NCBI GenBank assembly: GCA_014380705.1
Contig: JACMJI010000084.1
Coordinates: 1 to 16,271, forward strand
Reading direction: 5' to 3'
DNA from: Gorillibacterium sp.
GTDB lineage: Bacteria > Bacillota > Bacilli > Paenibacillales > NBRC-103111
DNA length: 16,271 bases
Under the pieces are notes generated by a model. It saw only the letters and a program-made list of their open reading frames with translations. It was not told the DNA's origin and ran no database searches. The position numbers were made by a program, and so were the translations under genes. This document shows, one piece after another, positions 8,993 to 16,271 of this stretch. The number at the start of each line of letters is the position of its first letter. Positions within the stretch are counted from its first letter, which is position 1.

Positions 8993-10165
8993 TTATGGAC
9001 GTATATCTACCACAATGTGGGGAAATTTGTATTTGATATGAGGAAGCAAATAATCCGCTTGCCGAGAGCCCAAGATGATAATCCGCTCAATCTCCCTTGA
9101 TATAATTAGTTTACTTAATATCTTCTCAATCAAATCCAGCCTAAGCTCGATTTCTGGGATATATAGCGACAATTCAAAGATATCGTCTGTTAACCATTTA
9201 AAATCTTCCATTCCCGACTCGATCCCGTATCCGGTTGAAACCATCGTAGTTCCATACCAATCAGGGTGCATGCCGTCGATAAACTCCAGATGACGAGCAG
9301 AAATGCTTTCTCGCCGGATCTGTGGAAGCAGCAATAACCATCTCGAGCGGTCTTGCCGAACAGGTCTGGTCTCGTAGTGGTTCCAATCAGAACCCTGCAG
9401 ATCGGGCTTGATCCTGTCGATCAAAGGCTCTTCATCCCATTTTTTTCTCAACTTATCCAGATAAGGCTTCTGATAGAGCTCAGGATGATACGCTTTTATC
9501 TGCTCAAACAGCTTATCATGGTGTTCCATCGCTGCATGAACCATTGTACTTCCATGTCGACGATACAAGAAGAGGCGTTCAAATACTTGATAGCCGTACC
9601 AACCGTTCTCTCCCAGCGTGACCCAGAAATCCCAGTCCTCATAGCCCATTACGATAAAATCTTTCTTATATCCGCCAGCCTGCACCCATGCTTCCTTACG
9701 AAATACCGAGTTTCCGCAAGTGATATTGTGAAATAATTGAGTGTGAAAGTTAAACTGTGGCGCGGGATAGGACCAGTTTTCCGTCCCGAACGCTTGAACC
9801 CATGGAGATACAAAACCGACTTCCGGATAAAGCTCCAATATCCAGAATGCCTTCTCTAGGTATGTGGAATGAATAAGGTCATCGGAATCAAGTGGTAGTA
9901 CGTATTTCCCTTGAGCCTCAGCAATCCCCCGATTTCTAGCAGTAGCAAGACCCTGATTAGATTGGCGAATGATGCGCATCTTCGGCTTTCTGAGCGTGGA
10001 GAGCTTCTCGAGGGTGAATGGATCGGTGGAGCCGTCATCTACCACTATTATTTCAAAGTCCTGAAAGGTGGAACGTGATACGGAATCGACCGTCTCCTCC
10101 ACGTACTTCCCATAGTTATAGCAAGGAATGACCACACTGACCAACGGCGTTCTATCCCTAATCAC
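8993..10165 (-). CDS. GT2 glycosyltransferase with a truncated GT-B-like C-terminal half-domain
   Basis: Residues 1 to about 230 form a GT-A domain: VSVVIPCYNYGKYV (9-22), VVDDGSTD (41-48), the DxD in LPLDSDDL (91-98), and GYEDWDFW with the catalytic-base ED. After a linker, residues about 280-390 (RWLLLLPQIRRES to PHIVVDIRP) look like the first Rossmann half of a GT4-type domain of the kind fused behind GT2 domains in large Bacillales enzymes. The donor-binding second half is missing. The stop is followed 18 nt later by the GT-D gene with its own ribosome binding site, so this is not an obvious frameshift. The start is GTG with GGGGGG 5 nt upstream. It is the fourth gene of the operon. Confidence 0.85.
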   Translation of the reverse strand: MIRDRTPLVSVVIPCYNYGKYVEETVDSVSRSTFQDFEIIVVDDGSTDPFTLEKLSTLRKPKMRIIRQSNQGLATARNRGIAEAQGKYVLPLDSDDLIHSTYLEKAFWILELYPEVGFVSPWVQAFGTENWSYPAPQFNFHTQLFHNITCGNSVFRKEAWVQAGGYKKDFIVMGYEDWDFWVTLGENGWYGYQVFERLFLYRRHGSTMVHAAMEHHDKLFEQIKAYHPELYQKPYLDKLRKKWDEEPLIDRIKPDLQGSDWNHYETRPVRQDRSRWLLLLPQIRRESISARHLEFIDGMHPDWYGTTMVSTGYGIESGMEDFKWLTDDIFELSLYIPEIELRLDLIEKILSKLIISREIERIIILGSRQADYLLPHIKYKFPHIVVDIRP

Positions 10166-10195
10166 GATATCCCCCCTTAACCATAAATCGATTCT

Positions 10196-11116
10196 TTATT
10201 GCTCTCCATTGATCGTATAGGCATATGACTCCTTCAGGCCGGTCCATAAGTTGTAATCCGGTTTCCAACCAAATACTTCGAGCGCCTTCTGGTTAGATAA
10301 ACAGCTATGACGAATATCTCCCGGTCGTTCCTCTGCATGAGTAACGGTTATGGACTTGCCATGAATAAGCTCTAAATGGCCAAACAGCTCAGAGACCGTC
10401 GATTTATTTGATGTAGAGATATGAATAAGCTGACCGTCCCCTTTAAAAGTAGCCTCCATGTTAGCCCGCACAACATCCTTCACGAAAACGAAATCGCGAG
10501 TCTGCTTCCCATCGCCGTAAATCACGAGCGGCTGTCCTTTCCTGATCCGATCAAGAAAAATCGCAACCACGCCGCCTTCCCCCTTAGGGGTTTGCCTCGG
10601 ACCATAAACGTTGGCATACCTAAGAATTGTATAACTCAACCCGTACAGTTGCTGATAGATCCGCAAGTAATGCTCAGGCATCCATTTACTGATTCCGTAA
10701 TAGGAAATAGGTACTGCAGGATCGACTTCCTCCATCCTTTCTTTGACCGTATTGCCATAGACGGCACAAGAGGAGGAGTAGATAATCTTCCGAACCTCTG
10801 CTTGTCGGCACGCTTCCAACAAATTCACCGTACCAACAAGGTTAATGGATGCATCCTCCTGCGGCTTTTTCACCGACCGCTGTACATCCACTTGAGCAGC
10901 CATGTGGAAGACCACATCAGGGCGAATCTCTTTGAGTAGACTTTGTACGACCTCTTCGCGGATATCCGCCAAATGAAAAATAGCTTTCGGGTTTACGTTC
11001 CCTTTTGAACCGGTAGATAAGTTATCCAAGACGTGTACTTCCATACCAGCAGACACCAACTCGTCAACCATGTGAGAGCCAATAAAACCAGCCCCGCCTG
11101 TTACTAATGCCCTCAT
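10196..11116 (-). CDS. NAD-dependent epimerase/dehydratase, GalE-like SDR
   Basis: An extended short-chain dehydrogenase of 306 residues. It has the NAD-binding TGGAGFIGSH (6-15), Asp31 in VLDNLSTG for the adenosine ribose, and the catalytic SSSCAVYG (114-121). The YGISK pair is Tyr140/Lys144. It most resembles UDP-glucose or UDP-GlcNAc 4-epimerases, and after a 6-dehydrogenase it may act on the resulting uronic acid. The frame is open upstream to 11161, but the ATG at 11116-11114 is preferred. It overlaps the previous stop as ATGA, has GGAGGC 8 nt upstream, and puts the family N-terminus MRALVTGGAG at residue 1. The exact substrate is uncertain. Confidence 0.88.
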   Translation of the reverse strand: MRALVTGGAGFIGSHMVDELVSAGMEVHVLDNLSTGSKGNVNPKAIFHLADIREEVVQSLLKEIRPDVVFHMAAQVDVQRSVKKPQEDASINLVGTVNLLEACRQAEVRKIIYSSSCAVYGNTVKERMEEVDPAVPISYYGISKWMPEHYLRIYQQLYGLSYTILRYANVYGPRQTPKGEGGVVAIFLDRIRKGQPLVIYGDGKQTRDFVFVKDVVRANMEATFKGDGQLIHISTSNKSTVSELFGHLELIHGKSITVTHAEERPGDIRHSCLSNQKALEVFGWKPDYNLWTGLKESYAYTINGEQ

Positions 11117-12102
11117 GATTCCTTGCCTCCCGGAAAACAACTGAGGTTCATCCGATACCATGCTATCGTTTTCATTAATCCCTCTTCCAGCGTAACCTTA
11201 GGCTGGAAACTTAGAACGGCGCCTGAACGGGTCAAGTCTGGAATACGCACGGGCATATCCTCGTACCCAGGGCCATACGCTTCCTGGTAATGTTTGAACT
11301 GAGTCAAGGAATCTGAACCTGTCAACTGCACGACCAAGCGAGCTAATTCCAAGATGGTCGTTGGGCTGTTCGACCCGATATTAAATGCCAGTCCGTCCGC
11401 TTCTTTTCGCATCGCGCTTATCGTCCCGCAAACCGTATCATCCACGTAGGTGAAGCACCGTGACTGTGAACCGTCCCCATATACCTCAAGAGGCAATCCC
11501 AGCAGTGCTGAACGAATAAACCGTGGTACAACCATGCCGTATTGGGAGTTCGTCTGAGCGGGACCGTAAGCATTAAAATATCTTAGCACGGTAACCCGAA
11601 GCCCCTTCTGTGCATATCCGAAGCACATATGCTCATCTAGGGACTTAGCCGTAGCATAACACCAGCGGTGAACGGAGGGTGCACCGTATACCCGGTCAGA
11701 TGTCTCCGAGAAGGGAACCAATGTGTTCTTCCCATAGATTTCGGATGTGGACGCAAAAACCACTTTTATATCACGGGGATAGGCAAGCTCCAGCACGTTG
11801 CGTGTACCATCGATATTCCCTTCGATGACCTTAAGCGGGTTGTCGACTGTATTCTTAACTCCGAGTACTGCTGCCATGTGGTATACGACTTCTACCTGAT
11901 CCATCCAGTGTTTAAGTTCATGACGATTCAGTACCGATTCCTGAATAAACGTGTGCCTTCCATGAGATAACACATCCTGCAAAAAATGCGTGCGTCCTGT
12001 AGACAGATCATCCATGCTCACCACGTTATGCCCCTGAGCTAGCAATGCCCGAACAAGATTAGAGCCGATAAAGCCTGCTCCTCCCGTTACTAGTACTTTC
12101 AA
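11113..12102 (-). CDS. NAD-dependent SDR, ArnA/UXS decarboxylase-like
   Basis: An extended SDR of 329 residues with TGGAGFIGSN near the start, the active-site STSEIYG, and RWCYATAK with the Tyr/Lys pair. RCFTYVDD follows further on. The Glu in STSE and the Arg in RCFT occupy the positions of the decarboxylase residues of ArnA and UDP-xylose synthase, which hints at C-6 decarboxylation of a UDP-uronic acid rather than simple epimerisation. The gene follows a UDP-sugar 6-dehydrogenase that would supply such a substrate. I place the start at TTG 12102-12100, with AGAGGTGA 6 nt upstream. The GTG at 12111 lies inside that ribosome binding site and would add three residues. A 4-epimerase function is the main alternative. 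Confidence 0.83.
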   Translation of the reverse strand: MKVLVTGGAGFIGSNLVRALLAQGHNVVSMDDLSTGRTHFLQDVLSHGRHTFIQESVLNRHELKHWMDQVEVVYHMAAVLGVKNTVDNPLKVIEGNIDGTRNVLELAYPRDIKVVFASTSEIYGKNTLVPFSETSDRVYGAPSVHRWCYATAKSLDEHMCFGYAQKGLRVTVLRYFNAYGPAQTNSQYGMVVPRFIRSALLGLPLEVYGDGSQSRCFTYVDDTVCGTISAMRKEADGLAFNIGSNSPTTILELARLVVQLTGSDSLTQFKHYQEAYGPGYEDMPVRIPDLTRSGAVLSFQPKVTLEEGLMKTIAWYRMNLSCFPGGKES

Positions 12103-12125
12103 TCCAATCACCTCTGCTTGGTCGA

Positions 12126-13403
12126 TTACAGTAAAATAATATTGGATTTATCGACAATGTCCACCGTTGCATTTCTTGTATCAACAATCAGTCTTGCATG
12201 CTTAGCTATCAACTCATACGGCAGCCTTGAGTGATCCGTTAAAATCAATATACAGTCCTGCTTCTTGACATTTCTTAATGTTAACTCCGTACGTTTGAGC
12301 TTTCGGCCTGCGATCTCAATCTCTTTGAAATAAGGATCGAAGTAGCTCACATTCGCTCCTTTGCTAATTAAGCATTGGATTACCTCAAGTGCCTTGGATT
12401 CACGAAGATCATTAATATCCTTCTTATAAGCCACACCGACTACCATAATGCTGCTTTGTGCAAGTGGGAGTGGGAGGAGGGATTTTTCCGTCCTAGAAAC
12501 GACGTACCCTGGCATTTTCTCATTCACTTGGTGGCTAAACTCGATAAAAGGCAAATCAACATCGTACTGTTTCGCTTTCCAAACCAGATACATCGGATCT
12601 ATGGGTATACAATGTCCTCCGACGCCCGGTCCTGGATAATAAGGCATAAATCCGTACGGCTTGGTGCTGGCCGCTTGAATGACTTCCCACAAGTTGATGC
12701 TCATCGCTTCACAAACCTTGAGCAGATCGTTCATTAACGAAATATTAACGAAACGCTGATAGTTCTCAATCAACTTGGTCATTTCTGCTGTTCGGGCATT
12801 TGATACTGTAATAACCTGATCAAAAACACCTTCGTAAACTTGCTTAGCATATTCAGTGCACGTATTCGTTACGCCTCCAACCACCTTAGGAACCTCTGAA
12901 AGCTTATACCGTATTTGCCCAGGGTCGATTCGCTCTGGAGAAAAAGCCAAATATACTTCTACCCCAACCTTCCAACCGCCGCCTTCGATCAATGTCTTCA
13001 GGTCTTCTTCTGTAGTACCGGGATAAGTAGAACTTTCTAAAACGATCAACTGTCCTTTTCGTAAGTAAGGGACCACCTGCTTAACCGCAGTTAGGACGAA
13101 AGAAAGATCCGGATTGGCTTCTTCATCGAGCGGTGTTGGTACACATAAGAGGATACTGTCCGCTTCCCGAATCACCTCAAACGAACTTCCAACATGAAAG
13201 CGTCCGGTACCGAACATCTCCTTTATCTCCTGACGTGTAAGATCTGATAAATAGGTCTGCATATTGATCAATTTCTTGATTTTGCTTTTATCCGTATCTA
13301 TGCCATAGACTTTATGTCCCTTCTCCAAAAAAAGTTTGGCAAGCGGCAACCCTACGTAGCCGAGTCCGACAACGGCAATGTTTTGTAGATGGCTGGAGGG
13401 CAT
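12126..13403 (-). CDS. Nucleotide sugar 6-dehydrogenase, UDP-GlcNAc type (WbpA-like)
   Basis: The enzyme oxidises C-6 of a UDP-hexose twice to give the uronic acid, using two NAD+. N-terminal Rossmann domain: AVVGLGYVGLPLA (about 10-22). Active-site segments: LLCVPTPLD, VLESSTYPGTT, and PYYPGPGVGGHCIPIDP with the catalytic Cys. The wording of ESSTYPGTTEE, SPERIDPG, AEMTKLIENYQR and the GGHCIPIDP segment fits UDP-GlcNAc dehydrogenases such as WbpA better than UDP-glucose dehydrogenases. The ATG at 13403-13401 (MPSSHLQNIAVVG) is chosen over an upstream ATG at 13442 because AAAGGGGA lies 9 nt before it. It is first in the six-gene operon. Confidence 0.9.
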   Translation of the reverse strand: MPSSHLQNIAVVGLGYVGLPLAKLFLEKGHKVYGIDTDKSKIKKLINMQTYLSDLTRQEIKEMFGTGRFHVGSSFEVIREADSILLCVPTPLDEEANPDLSFVLTAVKQVVPYLRKGQLIVLESSTYPGTTEEDLKTLIEGGGWKVGVEVYLAFSPERIDPGQIRYKLSEVPKVVGGVTNTCTEYAKQVYEGVFDQVITVSNARTAEMTKLIENYQRFVNISLMNDLLKVCEAMSINLWEVIQAASTKPYGFMPYYPGPGVGGHCIPIDPMYLVWKAKQYDVDLPFIEFSHQVNEKMPGYVVSRTEKSLLPLPLAQSSIMVVGVAYKKDINDLRESKALEVIQCLISKGANVSYFDPYFKEIEIAGRKLKRTELTLRNVKKQDCILILTDHSRLPYELIAKHARLIVDTRNATVDIVDKSNIILL

Positions 13404-13476
13404 ATATAAATATCCCCTTTCTATTGTTCCTGTCAACATCATACGTAGCTATATAAGTCATAGTCATGGTTGAGAG

Positions 13477-13496
13477 CCTGTTTTCTAAGAAACAGG
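13477..13496. promoter_or_regulatory. Palindrome in the divergent intergenic region
   Basis: CCTGTTT-N6-AAACAGG is a perfect 7-bp inverted repeat about 75 nt upstream of the dehydrogenase gene and 105 nt upstream of the divergent glycosyltransferase gene. It has no T-tract on either side. It has the size and symmetry of a repressor operator and sits where a shared regulator would bind. The 197-nt region shows no clear promoter in either direction. Confidence 0.35.
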
Positions 13497-13600
13497 GTAA
13501 TATCCTGGCCCAAATTATTTAAATTCGGGTGAATGTCCCTATCAGCAGAACAGTAAGAACATAAACATATAAGAACTTCAAACTAGAAAGGAAGTTTTTC

Positions 13601-14902
13601 ATGAGAATTCTCCTTGCTACCTATTGGGGGCTTCCTTCTGTGGGTGAGTTAGAAAAATACGTTCATCAATTAAAGCAGGGATTGGAAGCTCAGGGGCACG
13701 AGGTGGATATTTTCAGTCAAATGCCAGACGGCTCGGGTTACCAAATGTTAAACAAAGGCGGGGTTCTGAAAAAAAGTCAGCTGTACCCCATTATTTCAGC
13801 ACAAGCCGATATCTATTTTGCAAAATATATTCCAGATACTGATAGTGGGATTAAACAAATGGAAATCTAAAAATTTTGTTATGAGGCTGCTGCTGCCTAT
13901 TTCCGTCCATCTAGATACGACATCATTCATACGCAGGATATATTTGCATCCCGGGCATTTGCTCGAATTGGACATCCGCACCCCATCCAAATTGCCACTA
14001 TCCATGGCTGTTACTCTACAGAAAGCCTAGCCCGCCTACTGGAACAGGGTCTCTTCAACGATCAGTATAAACAGACACCGATTTGGCATTATTTCGGATT
14101 CATTGAGCACCTCGGCCTCATGCGGAATGCAGAAACCATCATGCCTACGCAATGGCTTAAATCCATCATGTCCCAAGATTTTCATATCCCAGCGGATAAA
14201 ATGACGGTTGTTCCCAGCGGCATGGATATCAAAGCGTTTAAGCAAGACATGGAGAAGCCCACCGATACTCCGGACGCCACGGGGAAGAAAGTGATTATCT
14301 GCACGTCTCGCTTCGACCCAGTGAAGGGCCATGTCCACTTGCTTCATGCATTAGCACTGCTAAAGATGGAACGCTCTCAAAACGATTGGGTGTGCTGGCT
14401 AGTCGGTGCTGGTCAGGTGGAAGGGAAAATGAGGGAACTAGTGGTAAACCTTGGTCTGCAGGATGAGGTGATATTCTTTGGAGAACGCCATGATGTCCCG
14501 GCGCTGCTCAAGAAGGCAGATCTATTCGTGTTGCCAAGCTTGCAAGATAATCATCCCTTTGCAATCATGGAAGCCCATGTTGCCGAAAAGTAGGTGATCG
14601 TATCGAATGCCGGAGGCATTCCTGAGATGATCATCGATGGGCAAACGGGACTTATCTGTCCTGCAGGCGACGCACAGCTACTGTTCCTCCAAATAAATAC
14701 GGCTCTTAATGATGAAGGTTTATGCCGGCACCTGAGCGAGCAGTCGAAACAGTGGGGAAGTCATCACTGGTCCCTTCCTGTCATGACGGAAAGAACAATG
14801 GCCGTGTATAACCAAGCCTTTGATAAAAGGAAAGCGGAGGTGAGAGAAAGATGGACCAGACCAAGAAGAAAAAACTCGTCGGTACCAAAAAGAAAAAGAT
14901 AG
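13601..14902 (+). pseudogene. GT4 family glycosyltransferase interrupted by two in-frame stops
   Basis: One reading frame of 433 codons encodes a GT-B glycosyltransferase throughout but contains TAA at 13868-13870 (codon 90) and TAG at 14591-14593 (codon 331). All three pieces are in the same frame, so there is no frameshift. Piece 1 has the N-terminal MRILLATYWGLPSVGELEKY. Piece 2 carries YDIIHTQDIFASRAFARIG, the donor-domain start VIICTSRFDPVKGH and PSLQDNHPFAIMEA, the GT4 EX7E motif in DX7E form. Piece 3 has VIVSNAGGIPEMI. It is a paralogue of the GT4 at 15618-16271. AAAGGAAG precedes the ATG. The frame runs 52 nt into the next gene. Readthrough or sequencing error are alternatives to decay. 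Confidence 0.85.
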
Positions 14903-15111
14903 TTAGCAACAGGAAGAAGACTCGGCCTGGACGCCAGCAGCACCCAAGCTTATCCATGAACCATTATATTCGCTTCTTCCTTCCTCCGCGCAAATCCGAA
15001 CGGTTATCTGTAAATCGTAAAATGTGGAACCGAATTGCCCTTGAGTTGCCTCGCGACTGTCGCCAACCGGATATCGATATCGTCAACTTTTTAGCCCGTT
15101 ACCAAAATTAA
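14851..15111 (+). CDS. Small Lys/Arg-rich protein with conserved C-terminal motif, copy A
   Basis: An 86-residue protein that I do not recognise. The first third is strongly basic, with two copies of a KKKK-[LI]-V element (residues 5-18) and KKTRPGR. The C-terminal part matches the protein at 15226-15621 without gaps: Trp59, Ile62, Leu66-Pro67, Pro73-Asp74, Val78 and Tyr84 recur at identical spacing there. There is no signal peptide, Cys pair or membrane helix. GGAGGTGA lies 7 nt before the ATG, inside the end of the glycosyltransferase frame, and the two frames overlap by 52 nt. The strong ribosome binding site and the paralogue argue that it is real even though the upstream gene is broken. 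Function unknown. Confidence 0.75.
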   Translation: MDQTKKKKLVGTKKKKIVSNRKKTRPGRQQHPSLSMNHYIRFFLPPRKSERLSVNRKMWNRIALELPRDCRQPDIDIVNFLARYQN

Positions 15112-15132
15112 AAGATAAATAGGGCTAACTTA

Positions 15133-15188
15133 ACAGCCGTTGAACCTTAGAGGGCCTAATTCGTTTAAGAATTAGGCCTTTCGGCTGT
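15133..15188. terminator. Nested hairpin between the convergent modules
   Basis: A perfect 10-bp stem GGCCTAATTC / GAATTAGGCC with a 6-nt loop (15153-15178) is enclosed by a second 7-bp stem ACAGCCG / CGGCTGT (15133-15139 and 15182-15188). It lies about 22 nt after the copy A stop and 38 nt after the copy B stop. It is therefore placed as a bidirectional terminator. The only T-run is TTT after the inner stem on the plus strand, so termination efficiency is uncertain. Confidence 0.6.
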
Positions 15189-15225
15189 GCTGCTCATTGC
15201 GACCTATCTTCTCCCATTCTTCTGA

Positions 15226-15621
15226 CTACTCTATTTCCTTATCCATAGGCAAATACGATTCCATCTTACGCACAACCTCAACATCCGGCATCATATAGGC
15301 TTGGGGGAGGGCAGAATGAATGATGTCCCATGCACTCTCTTCCTCATTAATTTCTCCCTCAAAACGCGGAAGGTGGAAGATCCTGTTATTCAACCCTTTG
15401 GAAACGACAGGAACTCGGAAGTCTCTGCGTCGCTTCCGCTTGGCAATTCCTTTTGACCGACGGGATTTCTTGCCGATGCTGGCCTTTGACAACCGCTGTT
15501 TAGTGATGCCACTCTTATGATGCCGTCTCGCTTTTTTGGGGACGAGAATCTTGTGAATCCTCCTCCTCTTGGTCTTTTTCTTGCCGACTGGGTGGCGTGA
15601 TTTTTTCGCTATCAATTTCAC
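15226..15621 (-). CDS. Small Lys/Arg-rich protein with conserved C-terminal motif, copy B
   Basis: A 131-residue protein of unknown function. Residues 1 to about 67 are almost entirely Lys, Arg, His, Ser and Gly. They contain three imperfect repeats of the form [VI]-x-KK-x-x-R-R (near 12-22, 27-39 and 49-59), ending in KRKRRRDF. The C-terminal half is acidic to neutral. It carries the motif shared with the protein at 14851-15111: Trp98, Ile101, Leu105-Pro106, Pro112-Asp113, Val117 and Tyr123. The basic half recalls CotG-like spore coat proteins in composition only. The start is GTG at 15621-15619, overlapping the glycosyltransferase stop by 4 nt, with GAGGTGAGGG upstream. This coupling suggests joint function with that enzyme. 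Confidence 0.78.
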   Translation of the reverse strand: MKLIAKKSRHPVGKKKTKRRRIHKILVPKKARRHHKSGITKQRLSKASIGKKSRRSKGIAKRKRRRDFRVPVVSKGLNNRIFHLPRFEGEINEEESAWDIIHSALPQAYMMPDVEVVRKMESYLPMDKEIE

Positions 15622-16271
15622 ATGCCCTCACCTCGCCGATTATGGTGCTGTGCCGATTCATAGACCGAAGAAACCTGTGCCATCATCGTATCAAGGGACC
15701 ACCGATGTTTTCCCCAACTCTGGGCTTGATTCGACAACCGGTCACAGATCGCTTGGTCGTTCAGAACGCTACGCAAATGCTGATACAATTGTTCGTCATC
15801 TCCCACTGGGAATACCAGCCCATTCTCATTATGCTTAACCATTTCTGGCATACCGCCTGCATCTGAAACAATGACAGTTTTACCGGCCACCTGAGCCTCC
15901 ATGACGGCGAATGGGTGATTATCCTGTAGGCTAGGCAGCACGAACACATCCGCCTGCTTGAGTAGTGCCGGTACATCGCTTCGTAAACCATGAAATACTA
16001 TATGCTCCTCAATGCCATGTACCTTCGTCAGCTCCCGCAGTTCAAAATCCCGACCCCCGTCTCCAACCAGCCAACATACCCAATCACTGCGTTCCCGTTT
16101 CAGTTTTGCAAGCGCACGAATCAAATATATGTGTCCTTTCACTACATCGAATCGGGCCGGACAGATGATCACTTTCCGGTCCGGTGGATGGCACACTTCC
16201 GTATAGGCATTCATTCGCTGAATAAATTCTCCAATATTAAAGCCGTTGGGTACAATCGACACCCTTCCCTC
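15618..16271 (-). CDS. GT4 family glycosyltransferase, C-terminal part (cut by window edge)
   Basis: This is the donor-binding C-terminal half of a GT-B glycosyltransferase, entering the window in frame as EGRVSIVPNGFN. Motifs: VIICPARFDVVKGH, WVCWLVGDGG, PSLQDNHPFAVMEAQ (EX7E motif with Asp at the first position) and VIVSDAGGMPEMV. It is a clear paralogue of the interrupted gene at 13601-14902, with the same SLQDNHPFA and WSL blocks, and here the frame is open. The GTG at 16262 is not taken as the start, because the frame stays open to the edge and the N-terminal domain must lie beyond it. Its last codons overlap the small basic protein gene by 4 nt. Confidence 0.92.
   Translation of the reverse strand, partial: EGRVSIVPNGFNIGEFIQRMNAYTEVCHPPDRKVIICPARFDVVKGHIYLIRALAKLKRERSDWVCWLVGDGGRDFELRELTKVHGIEEHIVFHGLRSDVPALLKQADVFVLPSLQDNHPFAVMEAQVAGKTVIVSDAGGMPEMVKHNENGLVFPVGDDEQLYQHLRSVLNDQAICDRLSNQAQSWGKHRWSLDTMMAQVSSVYESAQHHNRRGEGM

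Noticed and set aside
10421..10939. A 172-codon plus-strand frame
   Set aside because: It lies wholly antisense to the GalE-like SDR, has no recognisable motifs and reflects codon bias of the true gene.
13432..13437. TTGACA just upstream of the 6-dehydrogenase gene as its -35 box
   Set aside because: The matching -10 would fall on or after the ribosome binding site and start codon, leaving no usable leader for the chosen ATG.
13601..14902. Frameshift in the plus-strand GT4
   Set aside because: Positions 13601, 13874, 14120 and 14594 are all in the same frame, so only the TAA and TAG interrupt it.

Overview
The window looks like the chromosome of a Paenibacillus-type Bacillota. The protein families, the strong AGGAGG-type ribosome binding sites, the frequent GTG/TTG starts, and the neighbourhood of upp, wecB and atpZ-atpI-atpB-atpE-atpF-atpH-atpA all fit. 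The genus is inferred from this gene order and family resemblance, not from a database search.

Region 1 (1-3238, minus strand) is the front of the F1Fo ATP synthase operon: atpZ, atpI, atpB (a), atpE (c), atpF (b), atpH (delta) and the first 55 codons of atpA (alpha). A near-consensus promoter lies at 3210-3238. A three-tier stem-loop separates atpE from atpF. Region 2 (3239-4264) has no convincing gene. It holds an outward-facing plus-strand promoter-like sequence, three tandem 51-bp repeats with palindromes, and a terminator for the next operon.

Region 3 (4265-7123, minus strand) holds wecB (UDP-GlcNAc 2-epimerase) and upp (uracil phosphoribosyltransferase), probably cotranscribed from an extended -10 promoter. 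Upstream is a separately promoted CPBP/CAAX-type membrane protease gene.

Region 4 (7468-13403, minus strand) is a compact six-gene glycan operon. In transcription order it encodes a UDP-GlcNAc-type 6-dehydrogenase, a decarboxylase-like SDR, a GalE-like epimerase, a GT2 with a stub of a second glycosyltransferase domain, a GT-D fold glycosyltransferase, and another GT2. The first three would convert UDP-GlcNAc into a uronic or pentose-type amino sugar nucleotide, and the last three would assemble the glycan.

Region 5 (13601-16271) contains two convergent copies of one module, a GT4 glycosyltransferase followed by an overlapping gene for a small Lys/Arg-rich protein. The plus-strand GT4 is interrupted by two in-frame stop codons. 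The minus-strand GT4 is open but runs off the window. The two small basic proteins share an ungapped C-terminal motif, which I regard as the most novel element here. A strong nested hairpin lies between the two modules.
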